From Stenopsyche tienmushanensis (taxonomy: Eukaryota > Arthropoda > Insecta > Trichoptera > Stenopsychidae): a stretch of DNA of 64,000 bases. Numbering within the stretch: the stretch's first letter is position 1; the number at the start of each line of letters is the position of its first letter. The notes beneath the pieces are model-generated. The model worked only from the letters and a program-made list of their open reading frames with translations. It had not been told where the DNA came from and did no database searches. Made by a program: the position numbers and the translations under genes. Below are positions 13,031 to 25,309 of the stretch, piece by piece. The DNA lies in the NCBI GenBank assembly GCA_008973525.1, contig WACJ01000081.1, positions 868,001 to 932,000 of the forward strand, given 5' to 3'.

Positions 13031-16000
13031 TGTAATCCAATTTTTCATTTAATGTATATCGACATAGGCAGATGGATATTAAAAGAGCAGACATGATTAG
13101 TTCAGGTGACTGAAGCTCTAAAGGCATACATTATAGACACAAAGGCAACCTGCTAAAATTACCATATAGTGTTTTCATAAAAAGCATATTTCAAATGATG
13201 ATCGATATTCAACAACATCAAAGGATTGAAATATATGGAGACCTGAAGAGTAACCTGACTCCATTTGAATGCCGCTTCTCTAAATACAATACAATGCATA
13301 TATTTGCCATATTAAATAACGACTGATTAAACAAACTCACAGCGATCGAAGCGAATCAATTTAAATGATTCAAGGGTTTAATAATCTCAATACAAGGCAT
13401 TCTTAGGGAAATAATTTGGATTATTTTTTTTTACGTAAGTGTGATTTTATTTTACTGGTATTTTACCTACCATCATCCATGACTTAATTGTTCGAACTAG
13501 TATTTACTATTTTAAAACCAGGGAATTAATCTAGATCAAGACAATTGGTGAAAAATATTTAAAACTTCTTTGCTTTCAATGAATACGAATAATTTATAAA
13601 TCCACTCCCAGTAGTATAGGGATGTACCCTCTAGATAAATCTCTATCATGTAATGATACTCATTGCTTTTTTGATATAAAAGAGACAATTTAAATATTTA
13701 AATCTTTAAATATATAATTTGTTTACCTATTTTAACGTTCTGCAACCCTTTTCTCTACTCCTATTTTTACACGTAACTTTCAGTAGATTCAGAGCTCGTA
13801 GAATACTTAAAACAACCCCCAAAAAAAAAATTGATTAAACTCATACAGCGGATATTGAATCACCTCTGGTGATGCAACATTTCATCTCGCTCGTTCCAAT
13901 CAAATCATGCTTAAAATAACGGTGGCTTGAACAAATAAATATTTACTGAGAAGCTGCGAATCGCGTGATAATTCCATTTAAGAGGGTAAGATTACTTCAG
14001 CCCTTCTATGTTCCCGAATTCAAGTATGTTGACATACTTAAACGCACCTCATTTGATTCCAGAATCTCCCTCCGAATGACCGATGAATGTATTATGAGTA
14101 TTTAAATTGATGTATATATAAATTAAATGTTACCAGGATTCATCCTAGAAAATAGATGCAAGACCTATCACATCACTTTTTATCAAGTAACCTATCGATC
14201 GCGCAAATAGGTCGTATTTTCTTAGGGCTGCTTAGGTACTTAATATTAGTAAGCACTTTAGATGACGTAAATTAAATAATGAAAATTTAAAATTTGCTAA
14301 GCGCCTGTGGGAGGATTATAATAGTTTTGATGTGGAAAAAGTCTTTAAGGCTTTTAATTAATGGAGAAAGTTGGAAACATTGTGATGGTTTCTGATCACA
14401 AGGTTTACTTAATTAAAGACTTATAAAACACAATTATATATTATATTAAAGCACAATTCATTTCATAAAAATCATTTTTAGTTTACTCTACAAAAAAAAT
14501 CACACCAGAATTTTCTAATAATGTTCCATTTTTATATAAATATCTGCTGCTCTCCTCATATTTCATATAATTAAATCCAATGAAAGAGGATAACGATGAT
14601 ATAACGACATTAAGAAAATGTTACTCCTGTTGGTACTGAGGTTTATCTAATTATCAAGTATGATAATTATTGAGAGGGTTTACTAACATGCATCTCTTAG
14701 TGTTGAAGAGGTTTTGAGGTTCCAAGGAGAGGAATTAACCGAAGAAGTGCTTCGAAATTATATTCAATCACATAATAGTGCACTGCAATTGTGTGCTTTT
14801 GATAAGATTATTAACGATGTTCTGAATATTTAACTACATTGAGAAGTTACTTGAATTGCTTCTACAACAAGAACATATTAGATGAAAATCTGATGCCATT
14901 TCAATGCATATCTTTTTGAGTTGAAAAATATAACTTTGATTTTTCATAAAAGTAAAGCGAATTGGAAAAGGCTAGTAAAAATGATCGTTTTGCTTATTTT
15001 TATTGTTGCTGACCCATCAATTGAGTATTTTTTTTCTATTCAGCTATAAGGGTATACAGTTGAAAGCGTAATATCTAATATTTTTTGCTAATAAATACCT
15101 TTCTTACTTCACTTATTATTACAGTGGGGGTGAATATCAATATTTTCATTGTAATACTCACAATATTTGCATTAAGAACAGACAGACATACACACATATT
15201 TAATTTTGCTAATGCACGTCAATGATTTTATTCGGACGCTATAAATTATATCATAGATTAGAGGTGTGATTTGCTAATACGCGCTAAAGCTGCATTTAAT
15301 CCTTATGGAGTGTTCGAATTAGGTGATGTTATCCTGAAAACAATACCTATTATTCCCACACAATTTATCATAAAACTAATCGGAGTATCCGGGTTAGTTT
15401 TATAATTTGATCAAGTGCTGATATGGAGAAAAAGGTCTTGGATAAACAAGATTTTTGATTGATCATATCAAACTATGTACTTTATTGCTTCTGGGGTAGT
15501 AACTATTGAAATGATTCAATAAAATATTATATTTAATGATAATCAAATTATCTTTATCCTTAGTACTGAAATCAAATATTCATACTTTGTAATGTGTGCC
15601 AACTTTTCAGGGTATCCTAAAGGAACAATATAGCTTGGTAAATTAAATATAAATAAATTAAAGAATTTAAATGATTTCAACACGATAGAGGAATGAATTC
15701 CATAGGGGTCAAATTGAATATTTTAAAATGTTAAAATTGGTGTATGCAGCAGAAGTGACCTGATAACATTGGCTAGGGCGTAATTCATCGTCGTTGCAGG
15801 TCCCTTCTGTGTAGAACGTGAAAAGTGTCCCCGGCGGCCGGTTGTGCTCGTTCCTCGCTTTTATCAAGATTCTACTGGTTTTATCAAGATTTACTCGACG
15901 TCCATGACGCTCTATGGACTCACGTCCTTGCTGCAATACAGCGCAGGATGGACTTGCCGGATATCCTTATTGTGCAACAGATACGCGGACCGCGGTAAAA

Positions 16001-17706
16001 AGTTGCGGAAGACTTCGCGTTGCATAAATGTCACGTCAGGGTGGCTTTCAGCAAATTCAGAAATCGTTCAGCTTCTAAAATATTTGAAAGTATTTCACTA
16101 ATTTAAATTGCTTTATTATAATATACAGAGTGTTTTGCGCATGGATCGGCATTTTTTTTTGGATAAGGGGATATTTCGCTACGATTCACACAAAGAAGAT
16201 GAAAAGTAGCATCCTCTGTTGCGCAACACGTTTTATTGTAAAAAAAGCCGTGAAATCAGGTGAAATTTTGAGGTTATTGGTCTCAGCAAAATCAAAAAGA
16301 TCAGAATTTTATTTACATTTAAAAAATACGATATATCGGTTTCTATTCGAATTTCGAAAGATTGTTATTGAAAAATCTGTCTAAAATGTCTTGGATGTCA
16401 ATGCAATTGGCTTCTTTTTTAATGAATATTTCATATATTCTGTAGAGGGAGGAGCATTCCCCATTTCTAAATATAATACAAACGTGATTAGTATTGGATT
16501 CCTTCTTCCTTTCATTCGTGTTTTGATATGCAGTAACATAGTTTTACTTAAATCAAAATTAATTTCTTTAAATATTGCATTGCAAATTGCAAAAATCTGC
16601 AGTTATCAGTGTAGTTATCATTGTTAGGCCTTTTTCTTTTTTACTTTTTTTTAATTGCAATTTCGATTGGCAGAAGAACATCAAGCAATTTTCTTAAAAA
16701 ATATGTTTCTTTTTCAATAATAATTCTCGATTTTAAATCCTTTAATGGTTTGTTGACTGATTTATAGGATAAAAAGAATATTTTAACCATCATACTTATT
16801 GAATTCCATCTTGTTTTAACTTTCTAAATTACTTAATAAAAACACAAATAATATCCAATTCATTTTATGAATATTGGAATATACGAATATTGAACAAAGG
16901 GCAAGTACATTCGATTGGGACCTCTAGTCCTATGTCCTAACGAAAAATTCGCATGCGACAGCAACTCGCATAAAATGTTTAAAAGATAATTTAGATTGTT
17001 TTTTCAATAAAAGCCTAAAATAATTAAAAAGATTAATGAAATAAAAGCATACGTATAAAGTCATATTTGAAATGTATGGCATTCAAATTGTATGGTTTCA
17101 TCTCCTTTCTATAGAAAAATAAATTGAAATGTTAAATTGGTTCGAAGTAAAATGTGCAAAATATATTTTGCACACAAAACAAGGCTTCGGATTATCGAAA
17201 TGATTGAGCAGGAATAAAGAAACACTTTATTCAACTTTTCAAGTAATATTACGATAAATCGATTTATTAATTTATACTAATTTAGGTAGTAAAAATACTT
17301 ATTCAACTATCAGTGTAATGAACGAACCTTAGTCTGAAAAATAGTCTTTATTATAAGAATATGTGGCACATGAGTTTAAAGATATTTAAGTTCGTACATA
17401 TATTTTATAATCTGTATAAATATTAATTTTAAAGAAAACATTGAGAAACACTGTAGCTGTAATCATTTGTTTGTTGTGTGTCGCATAATGACGTAAAAAA
17501 ATTATATTAAAAAATCTTCAAGGCTTGAAGGTATAGGATTAAGACAATATAGATTCCACATCTCCCGTAGCCAATGTGTTAATAACGAAAAATATTCTAA
17601 ATTCGAATTTTAATGTTAATGAAGTTAATTGATAAGCCATATTGATTTAGAAAAATAACATATTTTAAACATTTTAATATCATCAAGTAATAATGACATT
17701 TTATAA
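13031..17706. other. AT-rich stretch, no gene recognised
   Basis: I see no supported gene. A CpG-containing patch at about 15770-16030 has frames on both strands (15709-15936 minus, 15844-16101 plus). The minus one has a non-random look (N-R-P-P-G-T-L-F and C-N-D-D-E-L-R-P-S) and may be a scrap of a mobile element, but I cannot place it. A 12-bp palindrome, TGTTGCGCAACA, lies at 16217-16228. The lysine/phenylalanine-rich frames at 16130-16627 are what AT-rich DNA gives by chance. Confidence 0.5.
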
Positions 17707-17708
17707 TA

Positions 17709-18198
17709 CACTTAAACCTTTTTTTGTGCGATAGATGAGTTCCGCGGAAAATCGCACAAAAAAGCTATGACTTGCATAAAAAAAATGATGATGCATTGCA
17801 TGGAAATATTAATAAAAATTGGGGAAACAACAATGCAATTAAAAAATAACATATAACAAAATAATTTTTTTTAAAATAGTTAAAAATTAAATTTTCAGAT
17901 AAATCTGGTAGGAACAATAAAAGGTATAAATAGATTTATTTTTCGATTTTTTGAAAAATCTATTTTTTCAAAATTCTAAACTAGTGTATCCCCTTAAAGA
18001 GTATGATCGTAATTCAGCGATATTAGATGTACCATGATTTAAACAGTCCAAAATTGTAATTTTTTTCCATTTTTCGGTTAGTGTGAATAGTTTATTTTTT
18101 ATTTTGTCTAAAATATCTCAATACTTGTTCTTTATGCAATTTAAAAAAAACCGCATAACTTCGAAATAAAAAAAGTCGCACAAAAAGAGGTTTGAGTG
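17709..18198. mobile_element. 490-bp TA-flanked MITE with about 24-bp terminal inverted repeats
   Basis: The left end starts CACTTAAACCTTTTTTTGTG. The right end, read inward on the minus strand, starts CACTCAAACCTCTTTTTGTG, and both continue GCGA. In all, 21 of the first 24 positions match. Each end is directly flanked by TA (17707-17708 and 18199-18200), the target duplicated by Tc1/mariner/pogo superfamily transposons. The interior is A/T-rich without a transposase frame, so this is a non-autonomous element. The subterminal sequences also carry further copies of the end motif: ATCGCACAAAAAA at 17751-17763 faces the left TIR as a 13-bp stem, and a GCATAA phrase lies near each end. The CACTYAAACCTYT start is reminiscent of pogo-group elements, which is an inference. 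Confidence 0.8.
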
Positions 18199-18200
18199 TA

Positions 18201-20547
18201 TAAGAAATGTGGCTATTAAATAACGAGATTTGACGAATGAAAATCGAATCATATTACGTAAGTATAAATTAATTGAATTGGGATATAGAGAAGGTAATTT
18301 TCAGATTGACGACTATCTTAGTTTTTTTTACATCATGCATATTAATTTTAATTAGTGATTTACTAACAAATTTTGGCAAATACTTGCAAGAAAGGGTCGG
18401 AAAAAGGTTCGACATCAATATAGCGTCGGAGTGTATAGCACATGATTTTTGAAATTTTAAATATATTTGTAAATATATTTTTTACTCATGGTCCAAATAA
18501 AAATAAGGATTTGTGAAATACATTAGAGAATATGAGAACAATCTTGAAGTCATGGAACGACTTCGTGTCGAGCAATTTCATAAAATGACCTCTGTTACAA
18601 AAGCAAATAAAGAGGGCTATATATGGCAGATGCTCCAAATTTGATACAAACTATGAATTTATTTAATCATTTTTTTGACACATTTTATAATGGAACTATT
18701 TCAGCCGAAGCATTTTAATATTTTGCTGGCAAAATGATGATTTAAAATGTTCTTCCGACTCCCATGCAGAATATCATGTGCAATATTTCAGCGTTAAGCT
18801 CCGAACATTTTAATGTTTCATGCATGATGGATGGCAGAGCTTTAAGTTAACAGATTCAGCTGTCAAAGTAATAAATCAACTTGAAGAGAAATTTAAATCT
18901 CACTCTTTCATCTAATAATATGTTTACATTGAGCTTATTTCGGTTGATGTTACAAATGGCAGCTTTTAATTTTTTTGCTTGAGGGTCGTTCTAGTAAATA
19001 TTTTATTAATTAATGTTGATGAATGAGATACAAAGGAGACAATCTGAATGCGAGTTTACACGTTTATGCAGCTCAATTAATGGCAATATTATAACAATGA
19101 TGATCCCCTTCCAAAGTGCAGATAAATGAAGACTAACAACCCCTGCTGGCGTTCATCCCTTGGTGCATAAATAATTCAGTGCATCGACTGAAATGATCGT
19201 TCTCCTGCAAAATTACGCTGCATTTTGAAATGCTGAATAATGCAAAACAACAGTATTGCGCACAAACGTTGCTCCAATCGAGCAACCACATGAAATATAA
19301 AGAACCATGGCGGAATACACATGATTAAAATAATAATATTCAGAATTAAAATCATAAGACCCATGCCATATAGCAGCAGCTACATAATTAGATATTCTCT
19401 CGATATTGCCGGGTGTGTTCAAACATAGTTATCGATCAATTTCAAGTGTGATGCGGTTCACACCATCGCTGATCTGCCATCAAATTGGATACATCCACAC
19501 TTACATACGTATCTAAATTCTCAGATTATGTGCGTTTAATTAAATTGGATTTCTGCGTGATTTAAGCGATGATTGTTTTAAAAAGGGCGCGATGATAAAA
19601 AAAAACACAGAGATGGCTGCGAATCGAATTCTCATATATCGAAAAAAAATGAAAAACTACGACCTTCTGGGGGTGGCTGAGGTTAAATATAAAATAAAGG
19701 ATTTTTCTTATTTCGACGATAAGCTCCTTGCGTGGAGATAAGTTGGATGGAAATAGATTATGTGGAATTGAATTTCATTTATCAAGTATGTTGGCACAAC
19801 GGACGCGCCTTTAAAAAAACTATATATAAGTACACCACATTTCCAAATACAACATAAATATTATTATTTTCATTTATTTAACATATCATCCAATGGTATT
19901 TTTGTATAAATATGTAATACAAATGATTGTAAAGAATGCAATAAAACCACCCCTATCGATAACAAAATAATCGCCATATGCCAATATATGCGCTCCATTA
20001 TTTTTTACTTAAATAAGCGGAGCTCAAAAGCATAATGACAGAAATCTGAGCTTTAATTACATGCGATCAATTTAATTAACGAGTGTGTATGTTAAATTTG
20101 ATCCAGACAGGGGGAGGATGAACCATCCAAAAGGATGGGGTGATTATATTTATTTAGGAATCTAGAATGCAACCGAATGTAATTTGAGACTGATGGCATT
20201 CAACATAATACCTATATGGCATATAGAATATGATAACCAAGGGTGAAAGGTTGTGCGCCGTTTGTCTAAATCTGCTTATGATTTTTTAAAATTCACATAC
20301 ATTACTTATTAATCCAAATTCAAAAAAAGTTTCCATCCATCCATCCAAAAGTTTATCATTAAATTGTTATATTTTAATCTTAATTTTATTCAATTAGTTT
20401 AAAAAAAATCTGACCTTCCAAACGTCAACTTCTTTTCAAATAATTTAAACAAAAAAAAAATAACAACTATTTTGGATACAATAAGTCGTTAAACTTAAAA
20501 AGAGGTATCAATGTTCCAGGGCAGGAATAAGAAAATTATTTTTATGC
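18201..20547. other. AT-rich stretch, no gene recognised
   Basis: No gene is recognised. Overlapping minus-strand frames at 19176-19422 encode hydrophobic, isoleucine-rich peptides typical of translated AT-rich DNA. There is a short CCAT tandem run at 20332-20346. Confidence 0.5.
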
Positions 20548-21472
20548 TTAACCTGTTAAGTGGGCGGGACGTATATATACGTCCAACGCAAACTGCATCG
20601 AAATTGGCTAGGACGTATATATACGTCCTTGAATTTATTGTCCTTTATAATCAAATCGCAAAAAATATCATTGATTTAAATAGTATTTAACTCGTGTGAA
20701 TTTTGAACATTATATAAAACTGTTTTTAGCTGCTAAATTCTAAGAAATCTTTGTATAATGAAGTTCTACGAATACAAGAAATAGATAACATTGTGATTTT
20801 CATCTTGACGTTCAAAGTTGAATTTAATAAAATGACTCGTATATCAACAAAGAAGGTCAAATAATTATTAAGTGCTCATCTTTCAACTCAAAACATGCAT
20901 AATATTTTGCTTCCAAGAAGGGATTCATCCATGAATTTCAAGAACTGTTTCAAGACTTTGATATTTAGGTACTTCCATGAAAGAGCGGCATAATAATTTT
21001 CCTGTCCTTCAACAAAACAAATTGAGTTCACATTCTTGTTAAATGAAACTTTTCAAATAAATTTGTATGTTCATCAGCTGATAACAGCATTGGTGATGAT
21101 TTAAATCAAAGAATAATAGAACGCAAAAAGCTTATATTTTCTAAGGAATTGTTATTTGCTTTGATTTCATGTAAGTTCTATAAATTTTCTATGAAAGCAC
21201 TTTATTGACAAAATAAATGTCATGATTTCGACCGATATAATTTTTAATAGTTAACTTTGTTGCTTAATGTCTATAAAAACGATGAGCTTCTTCTTAATTT
21301 GAAGATTTGTAGAAGACAATAATTGTGTATAAAATGATGACGATTAATACGTTTTACAATTTAATAGTCGCATGCCTTCCTTATTCAGTAATTTTGCAGA
21401 GGAAGGCAAATTTACAAACAATGGCAATATCGCTCAAATAACTCCATTTCACTCCACGAGTCAAGTGGTTAA
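20548..21472. mobile_element. Putative piggyBac-like element, TTAA-bounded
   Basis: The left boundary is TTAA (20548-20551) followed by CCTGTTAAGTGGGCGG. The right boundary, read inward on the minus strand from 21472, is TTAACCACTTGACTCGTGG. TTAA targets and a CC start are the signature of piggyBac-superfamily ends, and the two ends agree at about two thirds of the first 20 positions. The left end carries two identical 18-bp palindromes (listed separately). No transposase could be recognised inside. A plus-strand stretch near 20920 (K-G-F-I-H-E-F-Q-E-L-F) is broken by stops and unplaced. The left end is well supported as piggyBac-type; pairing it with the right end at 21.47 kb is less certain. 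Confidence 0.45.
20567..20628. repeat. Duplicate 18-bp palindromes GGACGTATATATACGTCC
   Basis: The perfect palindrome GGACGTATATATACGTCC occurs at 20567-20584 and again at 20611-20628, centre to centre 44 bp. The first centre lies 27.5 bp in from the TTAA at 20548. Two perfect copies this long so close together are not chance. Their subterminal position suggests binding sites for a transposase dimer or another dyad-recognising protein. Confidence 0.85.
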
Positions 21473-22765
21473 TTTAGTACGTGGTCGAATTTATGAGAAA
21501 TCAGGGAGTTGGTCCAGAGTCCAACAAGGATGACAACCCATTAGTCGCACGAATCGTGAAAGGTAGCCGATTCAATCCCAGAGCTTTATGCTTACTATTC
21601 TGATTAGTTTTGTACTGCGGTAGAAATTATGACAGTTCAATTATGAGCTTTTGACAGTGTGCAAAATGTACATGGCCCTCATTGATCCAAGCGTCCTGTG
21701 CCATCCGAATTATTATTTGTCATGTGTTTGTCTGTGTTTTAATCGAATTTCGCTTAGGAAAGTTTATTTAGAAAATGGGGTGATTAAGTATTTATTGTGG
21801 AACGTGTGGGTCGTCCAGTATCAGCTTGAGTATTAAATACGTTGATATCGTCGCGGCTATTGTGCCATCGTTGGCGTCGCCATTATTGATGATGCAGCAG
21901 AACACTTCATTTTTGCATGATTTAGAGTGTGAAGGGTATTCAAACATGTAAACCCCATAAATCTCAAGTTATTATATTGTTGGAGGCTGGTAGTTGCAGT
22001 TAGGGGAGGAATGGGATGGCGCAACCCCGATGCACATTCGTGCAGCAATGCAACACTTCCCTATGAGGCGCCCAATGGCCAAAGCATTCAAAACGGCTAT
22101 TAAAGTCACATCGGATTCGATATCGTTATAATTCTTGTAGCTTTGCGTTTAAAGACGTTTATTTCATCGTTTCAAGTTGCAGTTAAAGAGCTCACATTTG
22201 ACGCAGAAAATATTTATTACGGCTTGTTCTTGAGGCATTTTACGATTGCATGCAAAAATATTATGAGCGAATGCTTACATCTTTGTATTAGTATGTATTT
22301 TTGGCACAGCTTCAGATAAATGTAAGAATTGAATTTATAATTCTATTATCGGCAGTCTCCTAATAATACTGCCATCTATTGGCTGATTTAAGTATTCTTT
22401 AATTTTGATTAAGATTTCTTCTTCTTCACTTCTTGCAGTCACTGTCTGAGTCTGAGCGCGAGGAGAAGCTAACTAAAAACTCTAATTTAACTTTAAAATT
22501 CTTAGGCTCTACGACCCGGTGGATATCGTAGAAAGCCTCGGAATACATTTTCCTCCAAAACTTTTTTAAAAAGCTGTAAATGCTCTAAAATTAGAGGGAA
22601 TGGCCACAAAGCTTTCGTAACCAACCGGTCCAAATTTCGGACTACTGACACAATGAAGGAGCGCCTCGAGATCAGAATGGTTAAGATGACAAAAGACAGA
22701 TATCAGACAGCGACTGATTGGACTGCGAGTTCACAAATTTGAACCCATTTCTAGCGCTGTTTTAT
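21473..22765. other. Non-coding stretch with weak tRNA-like B-box
   Basis: No gene is recognised. At about 21539-21590 the phrase tagccgattcaatcccag resembles a Pol III B box preceded by a tRNA-like spacing. It may be a degenerate SINE head, but the evidence is thin. The region 22440-22750 is moderately GC-rich without a frame I can name. Confidence 0.3.
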
Positions 22766-23177
22766 GGTCTGTTCCGGGTTTCCCTGGAATAGCCACACAG
22801 CTAATTTTATTAATTTCTTCCACAGATCTTTTAGACCCACGAGAAACGCTACGCGCAGAGCGTCCAGGTGCCCACCCCTTTTGCTCCGCGCCCTCCAGAG
22901 GAGGCGAAGTTTCCGCGGGAAGGACCAGCTTCAGATCATGTGCACCCGAAGGTGCGACGGAGAAGGAAGAACAGAGGTTCAGCTAAATTTCAAGGGAATA
23001 CTAACTTCAGTTTGAAGGGGGCTGCAGCAGATGACAGACTGCAGGGGCTACTCCTTCCCCATGGTACTCGTATCGGTTCGGTCATTTTTAGTAGCTAGCC
23101 ACGGAAACGAGTCGCCGTTCGAACAACCTAAAATCGTTCTCCCCTTTTTGCCTGGCATGTTGAGGATAGTGATGAGC
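22766..23177 (+). repeat. GC-rich interspersed repeat, copy 1
   Basis: This block starts ggtctgttccgggtttccc and ends near ttgaggatagtgatga. It aligns in order with the minus strand of 58246-57837: the same start, then a PTPFA-R/Y-PPEEAKFP coding-like phrase, the cagcagatgacagactgcagg motif, a ggtactcgtatcggttcggtca motif, and the same end. The frame at 22868-23098 (76 codons) covers the PPEEAKFPRE stretch and a basic K-V-R-R-R-R-K run. The second copy has a matching P-P-E-E-A-K-F-P in one of its frames, so part may once have been coding. The composition differs sharply from the AT-rich flanks. It is probably a retrotransposon UTR or ORF1 scrap; I do not recognise the family. Confidence 0.6.
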
Positions 23178-23831
23178 CTTTGACATAGTCTTCTCCAACT
23201 ACTATAGCCCGGAATCTGGTTAAGATTAGTGATTTTCCGTCAACAGCCGGTCATTTACAATCTACTTATCGACATCATCACAGATCGATAGAAAAACCTA
23301 CGTGCAAGGGCGGCCGTCTTAAAAAGCTATAATCATATATATTGATAAGCTATTGTTGTATTAAAAATTCAATAATAAATACAATATAATTGCTGACCAT
23401 TTCAATATGGTTTAATAGCATATGCATGTATATTATTCAGCTATAATTTTGACACCAATTGCTCAAATATATCCTTTTTCTTTATTAAAAACTATAACAT
23501 AGTTCATAAAATTGGAAAATTCTAATAAAATTTCTTATTTAGTTATAAATAGAGTAAAAAAGGAAATTCACAACCTCTTTGAGTTTCTTATGTGTTATTA
23601 ATATAATGTAGATGTTGAGTAATATCCTATATTTTATCTTATATAAATATGTCATTGAGCTTTTATAATAGATTTATGTCATTTAATAATAATTTACGAT
23701 GGAATGGTTTTAGTCTGCTGTATAATTTAAGTAGATCTGAACTGGTTTAATCCCGTGAAAAGTTTGAGTTTTTTTTAGACTAGATAGTTTTGACCTGAAA
23801 TCGATTTTATGACAGAGCACCACTCATCTAT

Positions 23832-23890
23832 GCGGGCAGCATAATTGGTACAAGTACTCTGCAAATTACTCCGAGTTCGGATCCCATTAG
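23832..23890 (+). repeat. tRNA-like (SINE head) sequence
   Basis: The order gcagcataattggtac, actctgc and gagttcggatccca corresponds to the D-arm (A box), anticodon-arm and T-arm (B box) spacing of a tRNA. The anticodon arm is shortened and the acceptor ends do not pair, so this is a SINE head or tRNA pseudogene rather than a functional tRNA. No internal family was traced. Confidence 0.4.
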
Positions 23891-25299
23891 AAAAACGGGA
23901 TCGTAAATTCTTGCAGAGGGTTGCTAAATGGTTGTATTATCTTAACTATCATGAAGATGGTTTTAATTTGGAAAGCATACATGGTAAGCATAATGTGCCT
24001 TTGGTCAGAACAGCTTTTATTCTGTCCTCGACGCATTAATTTATAGTACCATTCTCGTAAATGAACACGTTAGTATAGCAGCTATCGTTGCTTTGAATCT
24101 ATCCATTATAATTTATCATAGATCGCGTTGAAATTCGCGTGAATTTACAAGGCCGCAACGCTTTGTTTGCTGGAGATCATAACAGTCTATTATACGGCTA
24201 TGAAACAGTGCGTACGCTGCAGTGCAAACTGAAAATTACCCATGGACACAAAAACGCGTCGGTGTTCATTTACGGCCGATAGTGTAAGTGATATTTGTAC
24301 ACCCAATGTATGGCTAGGGGTAGTGTTCGATGAAGCGACGTGTTTATTTGCAAATTGACATGGGGAGATAAATCAGAGGGTGCGCCGAAGCAACCCCTAT
24401 AATCCGCACTCACGCGTCTGTTCCATATACATTTTACGCGCGCTGGAATTTACTCTGCAAATATGTTTCAACAAAGATGGCTACACCTTGAAAGCATCCT
24501 TTTACATGTAATGTTATTGAAAAAAAATATTGATCGGTCAGATTATATTATGGATTCGGTTGTTCGACTCACATAATATGCTGACTAATCTAGATAAAAA
24601 GCCCAAATTTATATTTTCAGCATTGGCTCAATTGATTCGATTCTAGAGCCTATGGGGATAGCATAATTAATGAACAAAATTATATAAAAGCGTGTTAAAA
24701 TTGTCACGCATGCTAAAAATTAAAACGATAGCACTGCTATCACGCGTAAACGCGGATTTGGACGGTAACATGTTAATAGCAAAAAAATACATAAAATATT
24801 TGTTTGCAAAACTTATCGATATAAATACAATACACGTCATTGCTTATACAGTTGTTATAGATAACAAAAAATATTACAAATTAATTAATAGTATTAATAT
24901 GGCGTTTTATACGAAACTTCAATTAAAAACCTATTTAGACATGACGTTTATTTGTAGTTAAGATTTGTATCTAATTTACCCATATTTACATCGGTGAATA
25001 TTTTCACATCCCACGTAAAGGAAATCAAGGTTACCTTTCAAGAAATAAGTGATTTTTCATGATAAAAAACCACCCCATTTCATGCTTTTAAGCTTATTGT
25101 AAGAAATATTTTTTACAAGCATAGCTTTGATATGACTAAGATATATATTTAGTGTAAAAACGATCTTGTAGTGCTAAATAATTTCTTTATAATAATTTTA
25201 ATTATATACATATAAAATAATCATTAAAATAACCATCATTTTACAGTTGATTTAAAAAAAATCGTACTTTTATTTGATTACTGATCATTTAGTAGCGTA

Positions 25300-25309
25300 A
25301 CCATATGGT
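25300..25309. repeat. ACCATATGGT palindrome, family member
   Basis: The ACCATATGGTAACATTG phrase here recurs as accatacggtcacattg at 27658 and accatatggtaacatt at 43831. All three share the palindromic core and the same right flank, so they are probably copies of one repeat or transposon end. Confidence 0.45.

Noticed and set aside
20920..21190. Transposase coding remnant inside the putative piggyBac-like element
   Set aside because: Neither strand gives recognisable piggyBac motifs; stops are frequent.
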